DNA of 64,000 nt from Bacteroidales bacterium UBA1794 (GCA_002315435.1 DCFW01000005.1:67113-131112); one strand, 5' to 3'. Numbered from the stretch's first letter, positions 18,549 through 28,722 are shown. A program made the numbers and translations. Notes: a model not told the origin generated them from the letters alone.

Positions 18549-20723
18549 ATGACAGAAATTAATTTATCAAAAGAATTAAAGAAGTTCTTTGGGTTTGACC
18601 GATTCAAAGGAAATCAGGAGGCGATTATTCGTAACCTACTTGATGGCAATGATACTTTCGTATTGATGCCGACTGGTGGGGGAAAATCTTTATGCTATCA
18701 GCTGCCTTCACTTATAATGGATGGTACTGCTATTGTTATCTCTCCGTTAATAGCTTTGATGAAGAATCAAGTGGATGCGATGAGGAACTATAGTGAAGAT
18801 GATGGCGTGGCACATTTTATTAATTCATCTTTAAGCAAGGCTTCAATTGATCAGGTGAAGTGCGATATACATTCGGGGAAAACAAAACTTTTGTATGTGG
18901 CTCCCGAATCTCTAACCAAACCAGAGTATGTAGATTTTTTGAAAGATGAAAATATATCTTTTTACGCGATAGATGAGGCTCATTGTATTTCCGAATGGGG
19001 GCACGATTTCCGTCCCGAATATCGTCGCATTCGTCCTATTATCAATGAAATAGGTACGGCTCCGGTTATAGCATTGACAGCAACTGCTACTCCTAAAGTG
19101 CAACATGATATTCAGAAAAATTTAGGAATGATAAATTCAAAGATCTATAAATCTTCGTTTAACAGACCCAATCTTTATTATGAGATACGTCCAAAGACGA
19201 AAGATGTAGATCGAGATATTCTTAAATTTATTAAAGCAAATGAAGGAAAGTCCGGTATTATATATTGTTTAAGTCGTAGGAAGGTTGAGGAATTAACTCA
19301 ATTCTTGAAGGTAAATGGTGTAAATGCTGCGTATTATCATGCAGGTTTACCATCAGAAGCTCGGTCTTCAACGCAAGACGATTTCTTGATGGAAAAGATT
19401 GAAGTGATAATAGCTACCATCGCTTTCGGAATGGGTATAGATAAACCCGATGTCCGCTATGTTATTCATTATGATATCCCTAAAAGTTTAGAAGGATATT
19501 ATCAAGAAACAGGACGTGCAGGACGTGATGGTGGCGAAGGTGTATGCCTTACATTTTATTCAAGAAAAGACCTTGAAAAGCTTGAAAAGTTTATGCAAGG
19601 AAAACCTGTGGCAGAACAGGAAATAGGCAAGCAGCTACTGCAAGAAACGGCTGCTTATGCTGAATCTTCTATATGTAGGAGGAAATCTCTACTTCACTAT
19701 TTTGGTGAAGATTACAAAGAAGAAAATTGTGGTAATTGTGACAATTGTTTAAATCCAAAAAAGCAGGTGGAAGCTCAAGATTTATTGTGTACCGTTATAG
19801 AAACGATATTAGATGTAAAAGAAAATTTTAAATCAGATTATATTATAGATATTTTGCAAGGTAGAGAAACTTCTGAAATATTGGCCCATCATCATGAAGA
19901 ATTAGATGTTTTTGGGACAGGAAAAGAAGAAGAAAAGTTATGGAATGCCGTAATAAATCAAGCTTTAATTGCAGGATATCTAACAAAAGATGTAGAAAAT
20001 TATGGCTTACTAAAAGTTACAGAAGAAGGGCGAAAGTTCTATAAACTCCCTAAGTCGTTTAAAATTGTAGAAGATAAAGATTTTGAGGATGAGGAAGATG
20101 AAGCTCCAATTCATGGAGGGGCATCGTGCGCTGTAGACCCGGCTTTATACTCGATGTTAAAGGACTTACGTAAAAAAATGTCTAAAAGTTTGGGGGTTCC
20201 GCCTTATGTGATTTTTCAGGATCCTTCACTTGAAGCAATGGCTACAATCTATCCAATAACGATGGATGAACTCCAGAATATTCCTGGTGTTGGTGCTGGA
20301 AAGGCGAAACGTTATGGGAAAGAGTTCTGTGAATTAATAAGGCAGCATTGTAGCGAGAACGAAATAGAACGTCCTGAAGATATGCGGGTCAGAACTGTTG
20401 CCAATAAGTCTAAGCAGAAAGTCTCAATCATTCAGAGCATAGATAGGCAGGTCGCATTAGATGATATAGCTGTCTCAAAAGGAATGGAATTTAATGAATT
20501 ACTCGATGAAATAGAGTCTATAGTTTATTCAGGAACTAAGTTAAACATAGATTATTTTCTTAGTGATATTATGGATGAAGATCATATGCTTGATATATAT
20601 GATTATTTCAAAGAGTCGGAAACTGATAGATTAGATGAGGCTATAGAAGAACTTGGCGAAGATTATACCGAAGACGAGATTCGTTTGGTGCGTATTAAGT
20701 TCATATCAGATATGGCTAATTAA
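18549..20723 (+). CDS. recQ: ATP-dependent DNA helicase RecQ
   Basis: The 724-aa helicase has Walker A in MPTGGGKSLCYQLP, the DEAH box (AIDEAHCISEWGHDFRPEY), motif VI region QETGRAGRDG, the RecQ-Ct zinc cysteines (CRRKSLLHYFGED...CGNCDNC), a winged helix and an HRDC domain near residues 530-600 (with IPGVGAGKAKRYGKEF). It unwinds recombination and replication intermediates in the 3'-5' direction. An acidic C-terminal extension of about 100 residues follows the HRDC. It has its own promoter and terminator. Confidence 0.96.
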   Translation: MTEINLSKELKKFFGFDRFKGNQEAIIRNLLDGNDTFVLMPTGGGKSLCYQLPSLIMDGTAIVISPLIALMKNQVDAMRNYSEDDGVAHFINSSLSKASIDQVKCDIHSGKTKLLYVAPESLTKPEYVDFLKDENISFYAIDEAHCISEWGHDFRPEYRRIRPIINEIGTAPVIALTATATPKVQHDIQKNLGMINSKIYKSSFNRPNLYYEIRPKTKDVDRDILKFIKANEGKSGIIYCLSRRKVEELTQFLKVNGVNAAYYHAGLPSEARSSTQDDFLMEKIEVIIATIAFGMGIDKPDVRYVIHYDIPKSLEGYYQETGRAGRDGGEGVCLTFYSRKDLEKLEKFMQGKPVAEQEIGKQLLQETAAYAESSICRRKSLLHYFGEDYKEENCGNCDNCLNPKKQVEAQDLLCTVIETILDVKENFKSDYIIDILQGRETSEILAHHHEELDVFGTGKEEEKLWNAVINQALIAGYLTKDVENYGLLKVTEEGRKFYKLPKSFKIVEDKDFEDEEDEAPIHGGASCAVDPALYSMLKDLRKKMSKSLGVPPYVIFQDPSLEAMATIYPITMDELQNIPGVGAGKAKRYGKEFCELIRQHCSENEIERPEDMRVRTVANKSKQKVSIIQSIDRQVALDDIAVSKGMEFNELLDEIESIVYSGTKLNIDYFLSDIMDEDHMLDIYDYFKESETDRLDEAIEELGEDYTEDEIRLVRIKFISDMAN

Positions 20724-20743
20724 AGGAATAATTCTTTTGTAAA

Positions 20744-20780
20744 AGGATGTGTTAATAATGACACATCCTTATTCTTTTTA
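20744..20780 (+). terminator. Intrinsic terminator after recQ
   Basis: Perfect 10-bp stem AAGGATGTGT / ACACATCCTT with an 8-base loop, followed by TATTCTTTTT. Confidence 0.9.
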
Positions 20781-20852
20781 TTAATAAAGCATTAATAACC
20801 TATAAAAGTGGTAATTCTTCTTCCAAGGAGTGGATATTATGGATTTTATTGG

Positions 20853-20860
20853 TAAATTTG
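20853..20860 (+). promoter_or_regulatory. -7 element of guaB promoter
   Basis: TAAATTTG matches TAnnTTTG 23 bases before the guaB ATG at 20,884. No good -33 partner is visible. Its position inside the longer open frame supports the internal start. Confidence 0.5.
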
Positions 20861-20883
20861 CGTGCAATAAAATTTATTCATAT

Positions 20884-22359
20884 ATGTCATTTATTGCAGA
20901 TAAAGTAGTTATGGACGGCTTAACATACGATGATGTATTGTTAATCCCTGCATATTCTGAGGTTCTACCCAGAGAAGTTGATCTCTCCACGAAGTTTTCC
21001 AGAAACATTGAGCTTAAAATTCCGTTTGCTACAGCCGCAATGGATACTGTTACAGAAGCGAAAATGGCAATTGCCATAGCGCGAGAAGGTGGTATAGGTG
21101 TGATTCACAAGAACATGTCTATAAAGAATCAAGCCAAACAAGTCGCTATAGTTAAGAGGGCAGAGAATGGCATGATTTACGATCCGGTAACAATTAAAGC
21201 AGGCTGTACAGTTCAGGATGCATTAAACTTAATGGCAGAGTATAAAATTGGAGGTATACCTGTTATTGATGAGGAACGCAATCTTGTGGGTATTGTCACT
21301 AATCGTGATCTCCGTTTCGAGAAAGATCATGCTCGTCTTATTGATCAAGTAATGACGAAAGAAAATATTATTACTACCAGTCAAGGGACTACATTGGAAG
21401 ATGCATCTCAGATCCTCCAAAAATATAAAATTGAGAAATTGCCTGTCGTTGATAAGGATGCCAAATTGATTGGATTGATTACTTACAAGGATATAACTAA
21501 GGCAAAAGATAAACCCATGGCTTGCAAAGACAGCAAAGGGCGTTTGCGTGTAGCTGCTGGAGTTGGTGTCACGACAGATGTTTTTAATCGTATGTCTGCT
21601 TTAATAGAAGCTGGAGTTGATGCTATAATCATTGATACGGCTCATGGGCATTCAAAAGGCGTAATATCTGTTTTGAAGGAAGCAAAAAAGCGGTTTCAAG
21701 GTATTGATATTATCGTAGGAAATATTGCTACTGGCGAAGCTGCTAAAGCATTGGTTGAAGCTGGTGCTGATGGTGTTAAAGTTGGTATTGGTCCTGGATC
21801 AATATGCACTACACGTATTGTTGCCGGTGTCGGTGTTCCTCAATTGTCTGCTGTGTATGATGTAGCTAAAGCTATTGCAGGAACAGGTGTTCCATTGATT
21901 GCTGACGGAGGTTTGCGATATTCAGGTGATGTGGTTAAGGCTTTAGCTGCTGGGGGATGTTGCGTGATGGTTGGTTCATTAGTTGCCGGTACAGAAGAAA
22001 GTCCGGGTGAAACCATTATTTTTAATGGACGTAAGTTTAAGTCTTATCGTGGAATGGGATCATTGGAAGCCATGGAGAATGGTTCTAAAGATCGGTATTT
22101 CCAATCAGGAGTTACTAGTGTTAAGAAGTTAGTACCTGAAGGTATTGCTGCTAGAGTTCCGTACAAAGGTACGCTTTATGAAGTAATCTATCAATTATGT
22201 GGTGGATTGCGTTCAGGCATGGGATATTGTGGCGCTCGTAACATTCTTGAACTGCACAATGCAAAATTTACTCGTATAACTAATGCAGGTGTATTGGAAA
22301 GCCACCCTCATGATGTAACCATTACGAGTGAAGCTCCTAATTATAGTCGTCCGGAATAA
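20884..22359 (+). CDS. guaB: Inosine-5'-monophosphate dehydrogenase
   Basis: The 491-aa enzyme begins MSFIADKVVMDGLTYDDVLL. It has a TIM-barrel catalytic domain interrupted by two CBS domains (about residues 95-215), and the catalytic Cys in GIGPGSICTTRIVAGVG. It oxidises IMP to XMP with NAD+, the first committed step of guanine nucleotide synthesis; CBS domains usually sense purine nucleotides. The frame opens 18 codons earlier at 20,830, but family members start at this Met and the promoter element lies inside the extension. A terminator follows. Confidence 0.96.
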   Translation: MSFIADKVVMDGLTYDDVLLIPAYSEVLPREVDLSTKFSRNIELKIPFATAAMDTVTEAKMAIAIAREGGIGVIHKNMSIKNQAKQVAIVKRAENGMIYDPVTIKAGCTVQDALNLMAEYKIGGIPVIDEERNLVGIVTNRDLRFEKDHARLIDQVMTKENIITTSQGTTLEDASQILQKYKIEKLPVVDKDAKLIGLITYKDITKAKDKPMACKDSKGRLRVAAGVGVTTDVFNRMSALIEAGVDAIIIDTAHGHSKGVISVLKEAKKRFQGIDIIVGNIATGEAAKALVEAGADGVKVGIGPGSICTTRIVAGVGVPQLSAVYDVAKAIAGTGVPLIADGGLRYSGDVVKALAAGGCCVMVGSLVAGTEESPGETIIFNGRKFKSYRGMGSLEAMENGSKDRYFQSGVTSVKKLVPEGIAARVPYKGTLYEVIYQLCGGLRSGMGYCGARNILELHNAKFTRITNAGVLESHPHDVTITSEAPNYSRPE

Positions 22360-22380
22360 AAACGAAAATATAAATTACTG

Positions 22381-22418
22381 AAAAACAGGGACAGAATAAT
22401 GTTCCTGTTTTTTTTGTA
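22381..22418 (+). terminator. Intrinsic terminator after guaB
   Basis: AAAAACAGGGAC and GTTCCTGTTTTT form a 12-bp stem with one G-T pair and an 8-base loop, running into T8. Confidence 0.9.
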
Positions 22419-22463
22419 TAAAAGTTTGAAAGAGCAGAATCTATGAAAACTATAGGTATAGAT

Positions 22464-22494
22464 TTTGTTAAGGATATAATTTTTTATATATTTG
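22464..22494 (+). promoter_or_regulatory. Promoter of surA-like / ostA / mutL cluster
   Basis: TTTG at 22,464-22,467 and TATATTTG at 22,487-22,494 with a 19-bp spacer form a near-perfect Bacteroidetes promoter 40 bases before the first gene of the cluster. Confidence 0.8.
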
Positions 22495-22534
22495 TTGCGC
22501 TTTCAATATACAAACCTCATTAGAATAATTCAGA

Positions 22535-23656
22535 ATGAAAAGTACTTCCTGTTTTCTGCTGTTATTTTTTGCTTTTAATGTAGTTATGGCACAAAATGAT
22601 CCTGCATTGTTGACAATAAATGGAAAGTCTTTTCTGCGTTCAGAATTTGAATATATTTATAATAAAAGTCATTTGGTGGATAAAGATAAACAAGTCTCAT
22701 TAAAAGAGGGTCTTTTACTTTTTGAAAACTATAAATTGAAAGTTGCGGAAGCTGAATCAATGGGGCTTGATACAGCATCATCATTTAGAAATCTTCTTTT
22801 AGAGTATCGGCAGCAGGTGGCACAAACTTATTTAACGGATAGTTTGATTGACGATCGTGTTGCAAGGGCTTTGTATGATTCATTAAAACTTAAAGGAGCT
22901 ATACCTGATGAGAATAGGACCTTTGGGAATATGAAAAAGAGCTTGCTCCGGTTTTATGCGGTACGTCATGAAGGATTTACTCCAGGGACTCAAAGTGTTA
23001 TAGCTAGAGTAAGAAAGAATGATCGGCTGGCATCGGAAATGTCTAATAAAGAAGTTCTGGCTTATGAATACTTGCAGCTAGAAAGAAAATACCCAGAGTT
23101 TACTCATCAGATTCAAGAGTACCATGATGGCATTTTACTTGCAGAAATTAGTGCAAAGTACTTTGAACATAATCATGAGGCAGACTCTATCGCTCTAGCT
23201 AAGTTCTTTAAGAAACATAGAAAAGATTATAAGTGGAATGCACCTCACTATAAAGGAGCTTTGATCATGTGTAAAGATAACGATACATATAAAAGAGTGA
23301 AGAGGGTGATTAAGAAAATACCATTTCAGAAATGGAATGATGTGGTAAAATTAAACTTTTCTTCTCATGATTCAATCTCATTTGAAAGCGGTATTTATGT
23401 TGAAGGGACTAATCGCTTTATAGATCAATTGATTTTCAAGAAAAGGAATGGAGCTGTAGGGCATTATCCTGTTGCAAGAACTTATGGTAAGTTATTAAAG
23501 AAATACCCTCAAGAGTATAAAGATGTATTGAATTTGGTCACAGTTGATTATAAAGAATACCTTGAAAAGTTATGGATTGACAGTTTGATGGGTAAATATA
23601 AGGTTGAAATTAACGAACAGGTTTTAAAAACAGTTAATGACCATGCGAAAAACTGA
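22535..23656 (+). CDS. Exported SurA-like protein without a recognisable PpiC domain
   Basis: The 373-aa protein starts with a signal peptide ending near VVMAQND. A SurA-type N-terminal region follows (INGKSFLRSEFEYIYNKSHL; KEGLLLFENYKLKVAEAESM), then a helical and basic C-terminal half. I cannot find the HILL/GGDLG-type rotamase motifs that the next gene has twice, so it may act as a periplasmic chaperone rather than an isomerase. It is the first gene after a strong promoter and probably cotranscribed with surA, ostA-like and mutL. Confidence 0.75.
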   Translation: MKSTSCFLLLFFAFNVVMAQNDPALLTINGKSFLRSEFEYIYNKSHLVDKDKQVSLKEGLLLFENYKLKVAEAESMGLDTASSFRNLLLEYRQQVAQTYLTDSLIDDRVARALYDSLKLKGAIPDENRTFGNMKKSLLRFYAVRHEGFTPGTQSVIARVRKNDRLASEMSNKEVLAYEYLQLERKYPEFTHQIQEYHDGILLAEISAKYFEHNHEADSIALAKFFKKHRKDYKWNAPHYKGALIMCKDNDTYKRVKRVIKKIPFQKWNDVVKLNFSSHDSISFESGIYVEGTNRFIDQLIFKKRNGAVGHYPVARTYGKLLKKYPQEYKDVLNLVTVDYKEYLEKLWIDSLMGKYKVEINEQVLKTVNDHAKN

Positions 23657-23718
23657 TTTATTCATTATCTTCGCAGAGAATAAACTAAGTAGATGATAAA
23701 TAATAAAAATAAAAATAA

Positions 23719-25086
23719 ATGAGTCGTTATTTTAAATGGAAATACAGTTTGTTTCTGCTATTGTTGATTTGCAGTGCATCAACATTTGCACAGAACGATA
23801 ATAATATTGCTGATGAGGTGGTATGGGTTGTTGGAGATGAGGCAATTCTTAAATCGGATGTGGAAGCAGAACGCTTGAATGCCCAATATAATGGAACCAA
23901 ATTTAATGGCGATCCATATTGTATTATTCCTGAACAGCTGGCTGTACAAAAATTGTATTTGCATCAAGCTGAACTAGACAGTATTCAAGTGACTGACGGT
24001 GAGGTTATGAAACGTGTTGATATGCAAGTTGATAACATTATCCGTCAAGTGGGTACCAAGGAAAAGATGGAGGAGTACTTCAATAAATCATATACTCAGA
24101 TTCGTGAGAATATGCGTGAAAACGTAAAGGAAGGATTGATTGTACAGAAAATGCAACAGCATTTAGTTGAAGGCATTAAAGTGACCCCTTCTGAAGTTCG
24201 GGAGTATTGTCAGTCAATGCCAAAAGACAGTTTGCCATATATTCCAACTCAAGTACAAGTGGAAATATTGACACGCGAGCCTAAAATCCCTCAATCCGAG
24301 ATAGATGATGTAAAAAGCAAATTACGTGAATTTACTGATGAGGTAAATTCGGGGAAACAATCTTTTGCCACATTAGCTATTTTATATTCGGAAGATACGA
24401 ATAGTGCACGTCGTGGAGGTGAATTAGGATTTATGGGAAAAGGTATGCTTGATCCTGATTTCGCAAATGTCGCTTTTAATTTAAACGATCCTAAAAAGGT
24501 ATCTAAAATAGTAAGATCAGAGTATGGATATCATATCATTCAACTGATAGAGAAACGTGGCGATAGAGTTAATTGTCGGCATATTCTTTTAAAACCTCAT
24601 GTAGATGATAAAGAAATGGTGGCAGCAACGCATCACCTTGATTCTATTGCAAATGATATTCGTAAAGCAAAATTCTCTTTTGAAGAAGCTACTACTGTAC
24701 TTTCATACGATAAGGATACTCGTGGAAACGGAGGGCTAATGCCTAATGAGAACACCGGCGATTCTAAGTTTGAAATGGATCAGTTGCCTTCAGAAGTGGC
24801 GAAAGTTATTGATAAAATGAATGTTGGTGAAGTTTCAAGAGCTTTCACAATGATAAACGCAAAAGGACAGGAAATTTGCGCTATTGTCAAATTGAAGTCA
24901 AAGACGGAGGGTCATAAAGCAGATTTAGCTGATGATTATCAACGCTTGAGAGATATAGTGCTAAACAAACTGAGAGAGAAAAAATTGGATCAATGGATCC
25001 TTGAGAAACAGCAGAAAACTTACGTTCGCATCAATGGGAAATGGAATAAATGCAATTTTAAATATCCTGGTTGGATTAAGAAATAA
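23719..25086 (+). CDS. surA: Periplasmic peptidyl-prolyl isomerase SurA
   Basis: The 455-aa protein has a signal peptide (LLLLICSASTFAQ), a SurA N-terminal chaperone domain and two PpiC/parvulin domains. The first, about residues 170-280, ends in the parvulin blocks RRGGELGFMGKGML and SEYGYHIIQL; the second starts at VNCRHILLKPH near residue 290. SurA escorts outer-membrane beta-barrel proteins across the periplasm, relevant to the SusC-type barrels encoded later in this window. The stop at 25,086 comes 16 bases before the OstA-like start. Confidence 0.9.
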   Translation: MSRYFKWKYSLFLLLLICSASTFAQNDNNIADEVVWVVGDEAILKSDVEAERLNAQYNGTKFNGDPYCIIPEQLAVQKLYLHQAELDSIQVTDGEVMKRVDMQVDNIIRQVGTKEKMEEYFNKSYTQIRENMRENVKEGLIVQKMQQHLVEGIKVTPSEVREYCQSMPKDSLPYIPTQVQVEILTREPKIPQSEIDDVKSKLREFTDEVNSGKQSFATLAILYSEDTNSARRGGELGFMGKGMLDPDFANVAFNLNDPKKVSKIVRSEYGYHIIQLIEKRGDRVNCRHILLKPHVDDKEMVAATHHLDSIANDIRKAKFSFEEATTVLSYDKDTRGNGGLMPNENTGDSKFEMDQLPSEVAKVIDKMNVGEVSRAFTMINAKGQEICAIVKLKSKTEGHKADLADDYQRLRDIVLNKLREKKLDQWILEKQQKTYVRINGKWNKCNFKYPGWIKK

Positions 25087-25102
25087 GTTTATTAAACAAC
25101 GC

Positions 25103-26755
25103 ATGCTTATTGCATGCGTGTTTTCATTAATAGCTTTATGCTTATGGGCCGGTAATCAATCGGTTTTACGGATTAGAAAAAACGTAAAACGAGAGATGGT
25201 TTATATTATCAATTCAGATGCAACTCTTGGCGATGAAGTTCAACATCCGGGTATAACTATTTTAAGAGGACATGTACGACTACGCCATAAGGGCATGTAC
25301 ATGTCGTGTGATAGTGCTTTCCTTAATGAGAAGACAAACAACTTTGATGCTTTTGGCGATGTTAACATTCGTCAGGGGGATACATTGCATATTACATCCG
25401 ACTTCTTGTATTACGACGGTATGACTGAGGTAGCAAAGTTGCGCCGGAATGTGAAGATGAAGAACCGTAATACAACTCTGGTTACTGATAGTTTAGATTA
25501 TAATAGAATTCAGGATAAAGCTTATTATTTTGAAGGAGGTACCTTGTTTGATAAAGACAATGTTCTTGTCTCGGACTGGGGTGAGTATAGTCCGGCAACC
25601 AAGATGGCTGTCTTTAATTATAATGTACGTTTAATAAATAAGAGAATGACTTTGGCGACTGATACGCTGAAGTATAGTACCCTTACCGGAATTGCAACAA
25701 TATTGGGTGATTCGCGGATCGATACGAAACAGGACCATATCAGAACTCGCCGAGGGTGGTATAACACTCGTAACGATCGGTCGAAATTAACCAGTCGTTC
25801 AGAGATTACTACCGAAACAGGTAGAAAGCTGATTGGTGATACCGTTTATTATGACAAAAAGAAAGCATTTAGTGAAGCATATGGTAATGTCATATTGACT
25901 GACACTATAAATAAAATGATCTTTACCGGTGGTTATTGCAATTATAATGATGCATTGTTGAATGCTATGGCAACCCGTAAGGCGTTGGTTGTAGATTATT
26001 CACAAGGCGATACCGTTTATTTGCATGCAGACACACTGAAGATGAAAACGTTTAATGTTCGTACAGATTCCGCTTTCAGGCAGCTGTTTGCATACCATAA
26101 AGTGAGAGTCTTTAGGAATGATGTGCAGGGTGTTTGTGATTCATTGTTCTTTTCATCAAAAGATACTTGTATGCACATGTATAAAGATCCTGTGTTGTGG
26201 CATGACGGGCAGCAAATGTTGGGTGAAGAGATACAAGTATTCTTCAATGATAGTACCATCAAGCGCGCCCATATTATCGAACAGGCCTTGTCGGTGGAAA
26301 AGAAAGATTCACTCCATTATAATCAAGTCACAGGAAAAGACATGTTTATGTATTTCACTAAAGGTGATTTAAGGCGAACAGATGTGATAGGTAATGTGCG
26401 CATAGGCTTTTATCCTCAAGAAAAAGATAGTGTGCTGACAGGATTTAACCGATCAGAGGCGGGGATAATGAATATATACATCGAATTGAAGAAAATGAAA
26501 CGCATTGTGCTCATTACTCAACCGGTCGGCGTACTGTATCCGATGGCTATGATACCACAAGACAAGTACTATTTAGATAACTTTGCCTGGTTTGATTATA
26601 TGCGCCCCAGAGATAAAAATGATGTATTTGAGTGGCGAGGCAAGAAAAAAGGAACTGAGTTGAAGGATCAGGGAAGGAAGGATGTACCTTTACCTAATAG
26701 AGGATTACTTTTAAAGGGAAAAGCGAAAGAACCAGAGATTAAGCAAAAAGATTGA
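25103..26755 (+). CDS. OstA-like (LptA/LptD N-terminal-like) periplasmic protein
   Basis: The roughly 550-aa product has an N-terminal hydrophobic segment (MLIACVFSLIALCLWAGNQ) and then repeated beta-strand units of the OstA type: GHVRLRHKGMYMSCDSAFLN, NFDAFGDVNIRQGDTLHITSD, YGNVILTDT and similar. OstA domains bind and transport lipopolysaccharide. Its frame overlaps the end of surA to 25,001, but a start at 25,103 gives a plausible signal sequence. It is next to SurA and before mutL. The exact lipid-transport role in Bacteroides is inferred from the domain only. Confidence 0.8.
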   Translation: MLIACVFSLIALCLWAGNQSVLRIRKNVKREMVYIINSDATLGDEVQHPGITILRGHVRLRHKGMYMSCDSAFLNEKTNNFDAFGDVNIRQGDTLHITSDFLYYDGMTEVAKLRRNVKMKNRNTTLVTDSLDYNRIQDKAYYFEGGTLFDKDNVLVSDWGEYSPATKMAVFNYNVRLINKRMTLATDTLKYSTLTGIATILGDSRIDTKQDHIRTRRGWYNTRNDRSKLTSRSEITTETGRKLIGDTVYYDKKKAFSEAYGNVILTDTINKMIFTGGYCNYNDALLNAMATRKALVVDYSQGDTVYLHADTLKMKTFNVRTDSAFRQLFAYHKVRVFRNDVQGVCDSLFFSSKDTCMHMYKDPVLWHDGQQMLGEEIQVFFNDSTIKRAHIIEQALSVEKKDSLHYNQVTGKDMFMYFTKGDLRRTDVIGNVRIGFYPQEKDSVLTGFNRSEAGIMNIYIELKKMKRIVLITQPVGVLYPMAMIPQDKYYLDNFAWFDYMRPRDKNDVFEWRGKKKGTELKDQGRKDVPLPNRGLLLKGKAKEPEIKQKD

Positions 26756-26762
26756 TAAGATT

Positions 26763-28643
26763 ATGAGTGATATAATTCGTTTGTTACCCGATTCTGTTGC
26801 CAATCAAATAGCAGCCGGTGAAGTTATTCAACGTCCGGCTTCAGTGGTAAAAGAATTGGTGGAAAATTCAATTGATGCAGGTGCCACAGAGGTTCATTTA
26901 TTAATAACTGATGCAGGGAGAACCTGTATTCAAGTTGTTGATAATGGAAAGGGCATGTCTGAGACCGATGCACGTCTTTCTTTTGAACGGCATGCAACTT
27001 CTAAGATTAAGTCGGCAACTGATTTATTTGACTTGCATACGATGGGCTTCAGAGGCGAGGCTTTGGCTTCAATAGCTGCTGTTGCGCAAGTAGAGTTGAA
27101 AACTCGTACTTCTGATGAAGAGCTTGGGACGCGCATTTTAATCTCCGGATCGAATATAGAGCTGCAAGAACCTGTTTCTTGTTCGGTTGGTACCAACTTC
27201 TCTATCAAGAACCTATTTTTTAATGTACCAGCAAGACGTAAATTCCTGAAACCAAATCAAACGGAACTGAATAACATTCTGAGTGAATTTGAACGGATAG
27301 TGCTGGTTCATCCTGATGTGGCTTTCACATTGCACAATAATGATGTGGAACTTTTTAATTTGCCTGCGGGTGGTATTCGGCAACGTATCGTACAGATATT
27401 CGGTAAAAAGATCAATCAGCAAATCATTCCAATAGAGGTTGAAACGTCATTAGTGAAGATATCGGGCTTTGTCGCAAAGCCTGAAGGAGCAAGGAAAAAG
27501 GGAGCACATCAATATTTCTTCGTGAATAATCGTTTCATGAAGCATGCTTATTTCCATCATGCTGTGGTAGATGCTTATGAGAGATTGCTTCCTCCGGGTG
27601 AACAAGTTTCTTATTTCATCTATATGACGGTGGATCCTTCAACGATTGATGTGAACATTCATCCAACGAAGACTGAAATAAAATTTGAAAATGAAACTCC
27701 TATTTGGCAGATATTGCTGTCAGCAATAAAAGAGTCATTGGGCAAGTTTAATGAAGTCCCCTCCATCGATTTTGACACAATAGGTATGCCTTTGGACTTG
27801 CAGGAAGGAACAGCTTTCAGTTCGAATGATGATTCACCATCACCTCCTTTTGTTGAAATAAATCATAGCTATAACCCGTTTGATAAAGCAGCCTCCTATG
27901 GCAACGGCAATAGCAGTTATAATCCCAAACCGAAAGTGGAATGGGAAGCTTTGTATGGAGGATTGGAGAGAGCCGGCTCCAAAACGGAATCAGCAGCTAT
28001 TGGCGATGATCCCTTTTCACCTACACCGGAGCAAGAGCAGGAAGAACAAAAGATTGACTATAATGACAATCTGTTTAATGATAAGAGTTTCAAGCAATAT
28101 CAATACAAAGGAAAGTATCTTTTGACCTCTGTGAAATCAGGTCTTATGCTTATTGACCAGCGTCGCGCCCATGTGCGCATTCTTTATGATAGATATATGA
28201 AGCAAATAAGTCAGTCAAAGTCAGTCACTCAGAAAGTACTGTTCCCCGAGGTGATTGAATTCTCTTCTTCAGAATCTGTTTTCGTAGAAAGCGTCATGGA
28301 GAACCTCGTATCGTTAGGTTTTGATTTGACCAATTTAGGAGGACGAAGCTATTCTATCAACGGTATTCCTGAAGGTTGTGAAGGATTGTCATCTGTTAAG
28401 TTAGTTCATGAGATTATTGATACTGCTATGCAGAGAGGGAGTGTGCCGGATGAAGTGAAGAAGTCTATTGTATTGACAATGGCTAAGGCTTCTGCAATTG
28501 TATACGGTCAGGCATTGTCTGAGGAGGAGATGGTTGCATTAGTCGATGAGTTATTTACCCTGGAGTCTCCTAATTACACCCCTGACGGCAAATTGATATT
28601 ATCAGTGATAAAAGATAATGATATAGAGAAGATGTTTCATTAG
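26763..28643 (+). CDS. mutL: DNA mismatch repair protein MutL
   Basis: The 626-aa protein has the GHKL ATPase core: IAAGEVIQRPASVVKELVENSIDAG, DNGKGM, TMGFRGEALASI. A variable linker (about 340-430) and a C-terminal dimerisation domain follow. MutL couples mismatch recognition by MutS to repair. Where endonuclease-type MutL proteins read DQHA(X)2E(X)4E, this one reads DQRRAHVRILYD, so the motif is altered. Starts 7 bases after the OstA-like stop. A strong terminator follows. Confidence 0.95.
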   Translation: MSDIIRLLPDSVANQIAAGEVIQRPASVVKELVENSIDAGATEVHLLITDAGRTCIQVVDNGKGMSETDARLSFERHATSKIKSATDLFDLHTMGFRGEALASIAAVAQVELKTRTSDEELGTRILISGSNIELQEPVSCSVGTNFSIKNLFFNVPARRKFLKPNQTELNNILSEFERIVLVHPDVAFTLHNNDVELFNLPAGGIRQRIVQIFGKKINQQIIPIEVETSLVKISGFVAKPEGARKKGAHQYFFVNNRFMKHAYFHHAVVDAYERLLPPGEQVSYFIYMTVDPSTIDVNIHPTKTEIKFENETPIWQILLSAIKESLGKFNEVPSIDFDTIGMPLDLQEGTAFSSNDDSPSPPFVEINHSYNPFDKAASYGNGNSSYNPKPKVEWEALYGGLERAGSKTESAAIGDDPFSPTPEQEQEEQKIDYNDNLFNDKSFKQYQYKGKYLLTSVKSGLMLIDQRRAHVRILYDRYMKQISQSKSVTQKVLFPEVIEFSSSESVFVESVMENLVSLGFDLTNLGGRSYSINGIPEGCEGLSSVKLVHEIIDTAMQRGSVPDEVKKSIVLTMAKASAIVYGQALSEEEMVALVDELFTLESPNYTPDGKLILSVIKDNDIEKMFH

Positions 28644-28677
28644 TGGGCAATGACTATTAATGATCTTTTAGATAAAG

Positions 28678-28722
28678 AGTAAAGAGAAATGTGTCGTGTA
28701 TGCATTTCTCTTTACTTTTTTA
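28678..28722 (+). terminator. Strong intrinsic terminator after mutL
   Basis: Perfect 14-bp stem AGTAAAGAGAAATG / CATTTCTCTTTACT with an 11-base loop, then TTTTTT. Confidence 0.92.
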
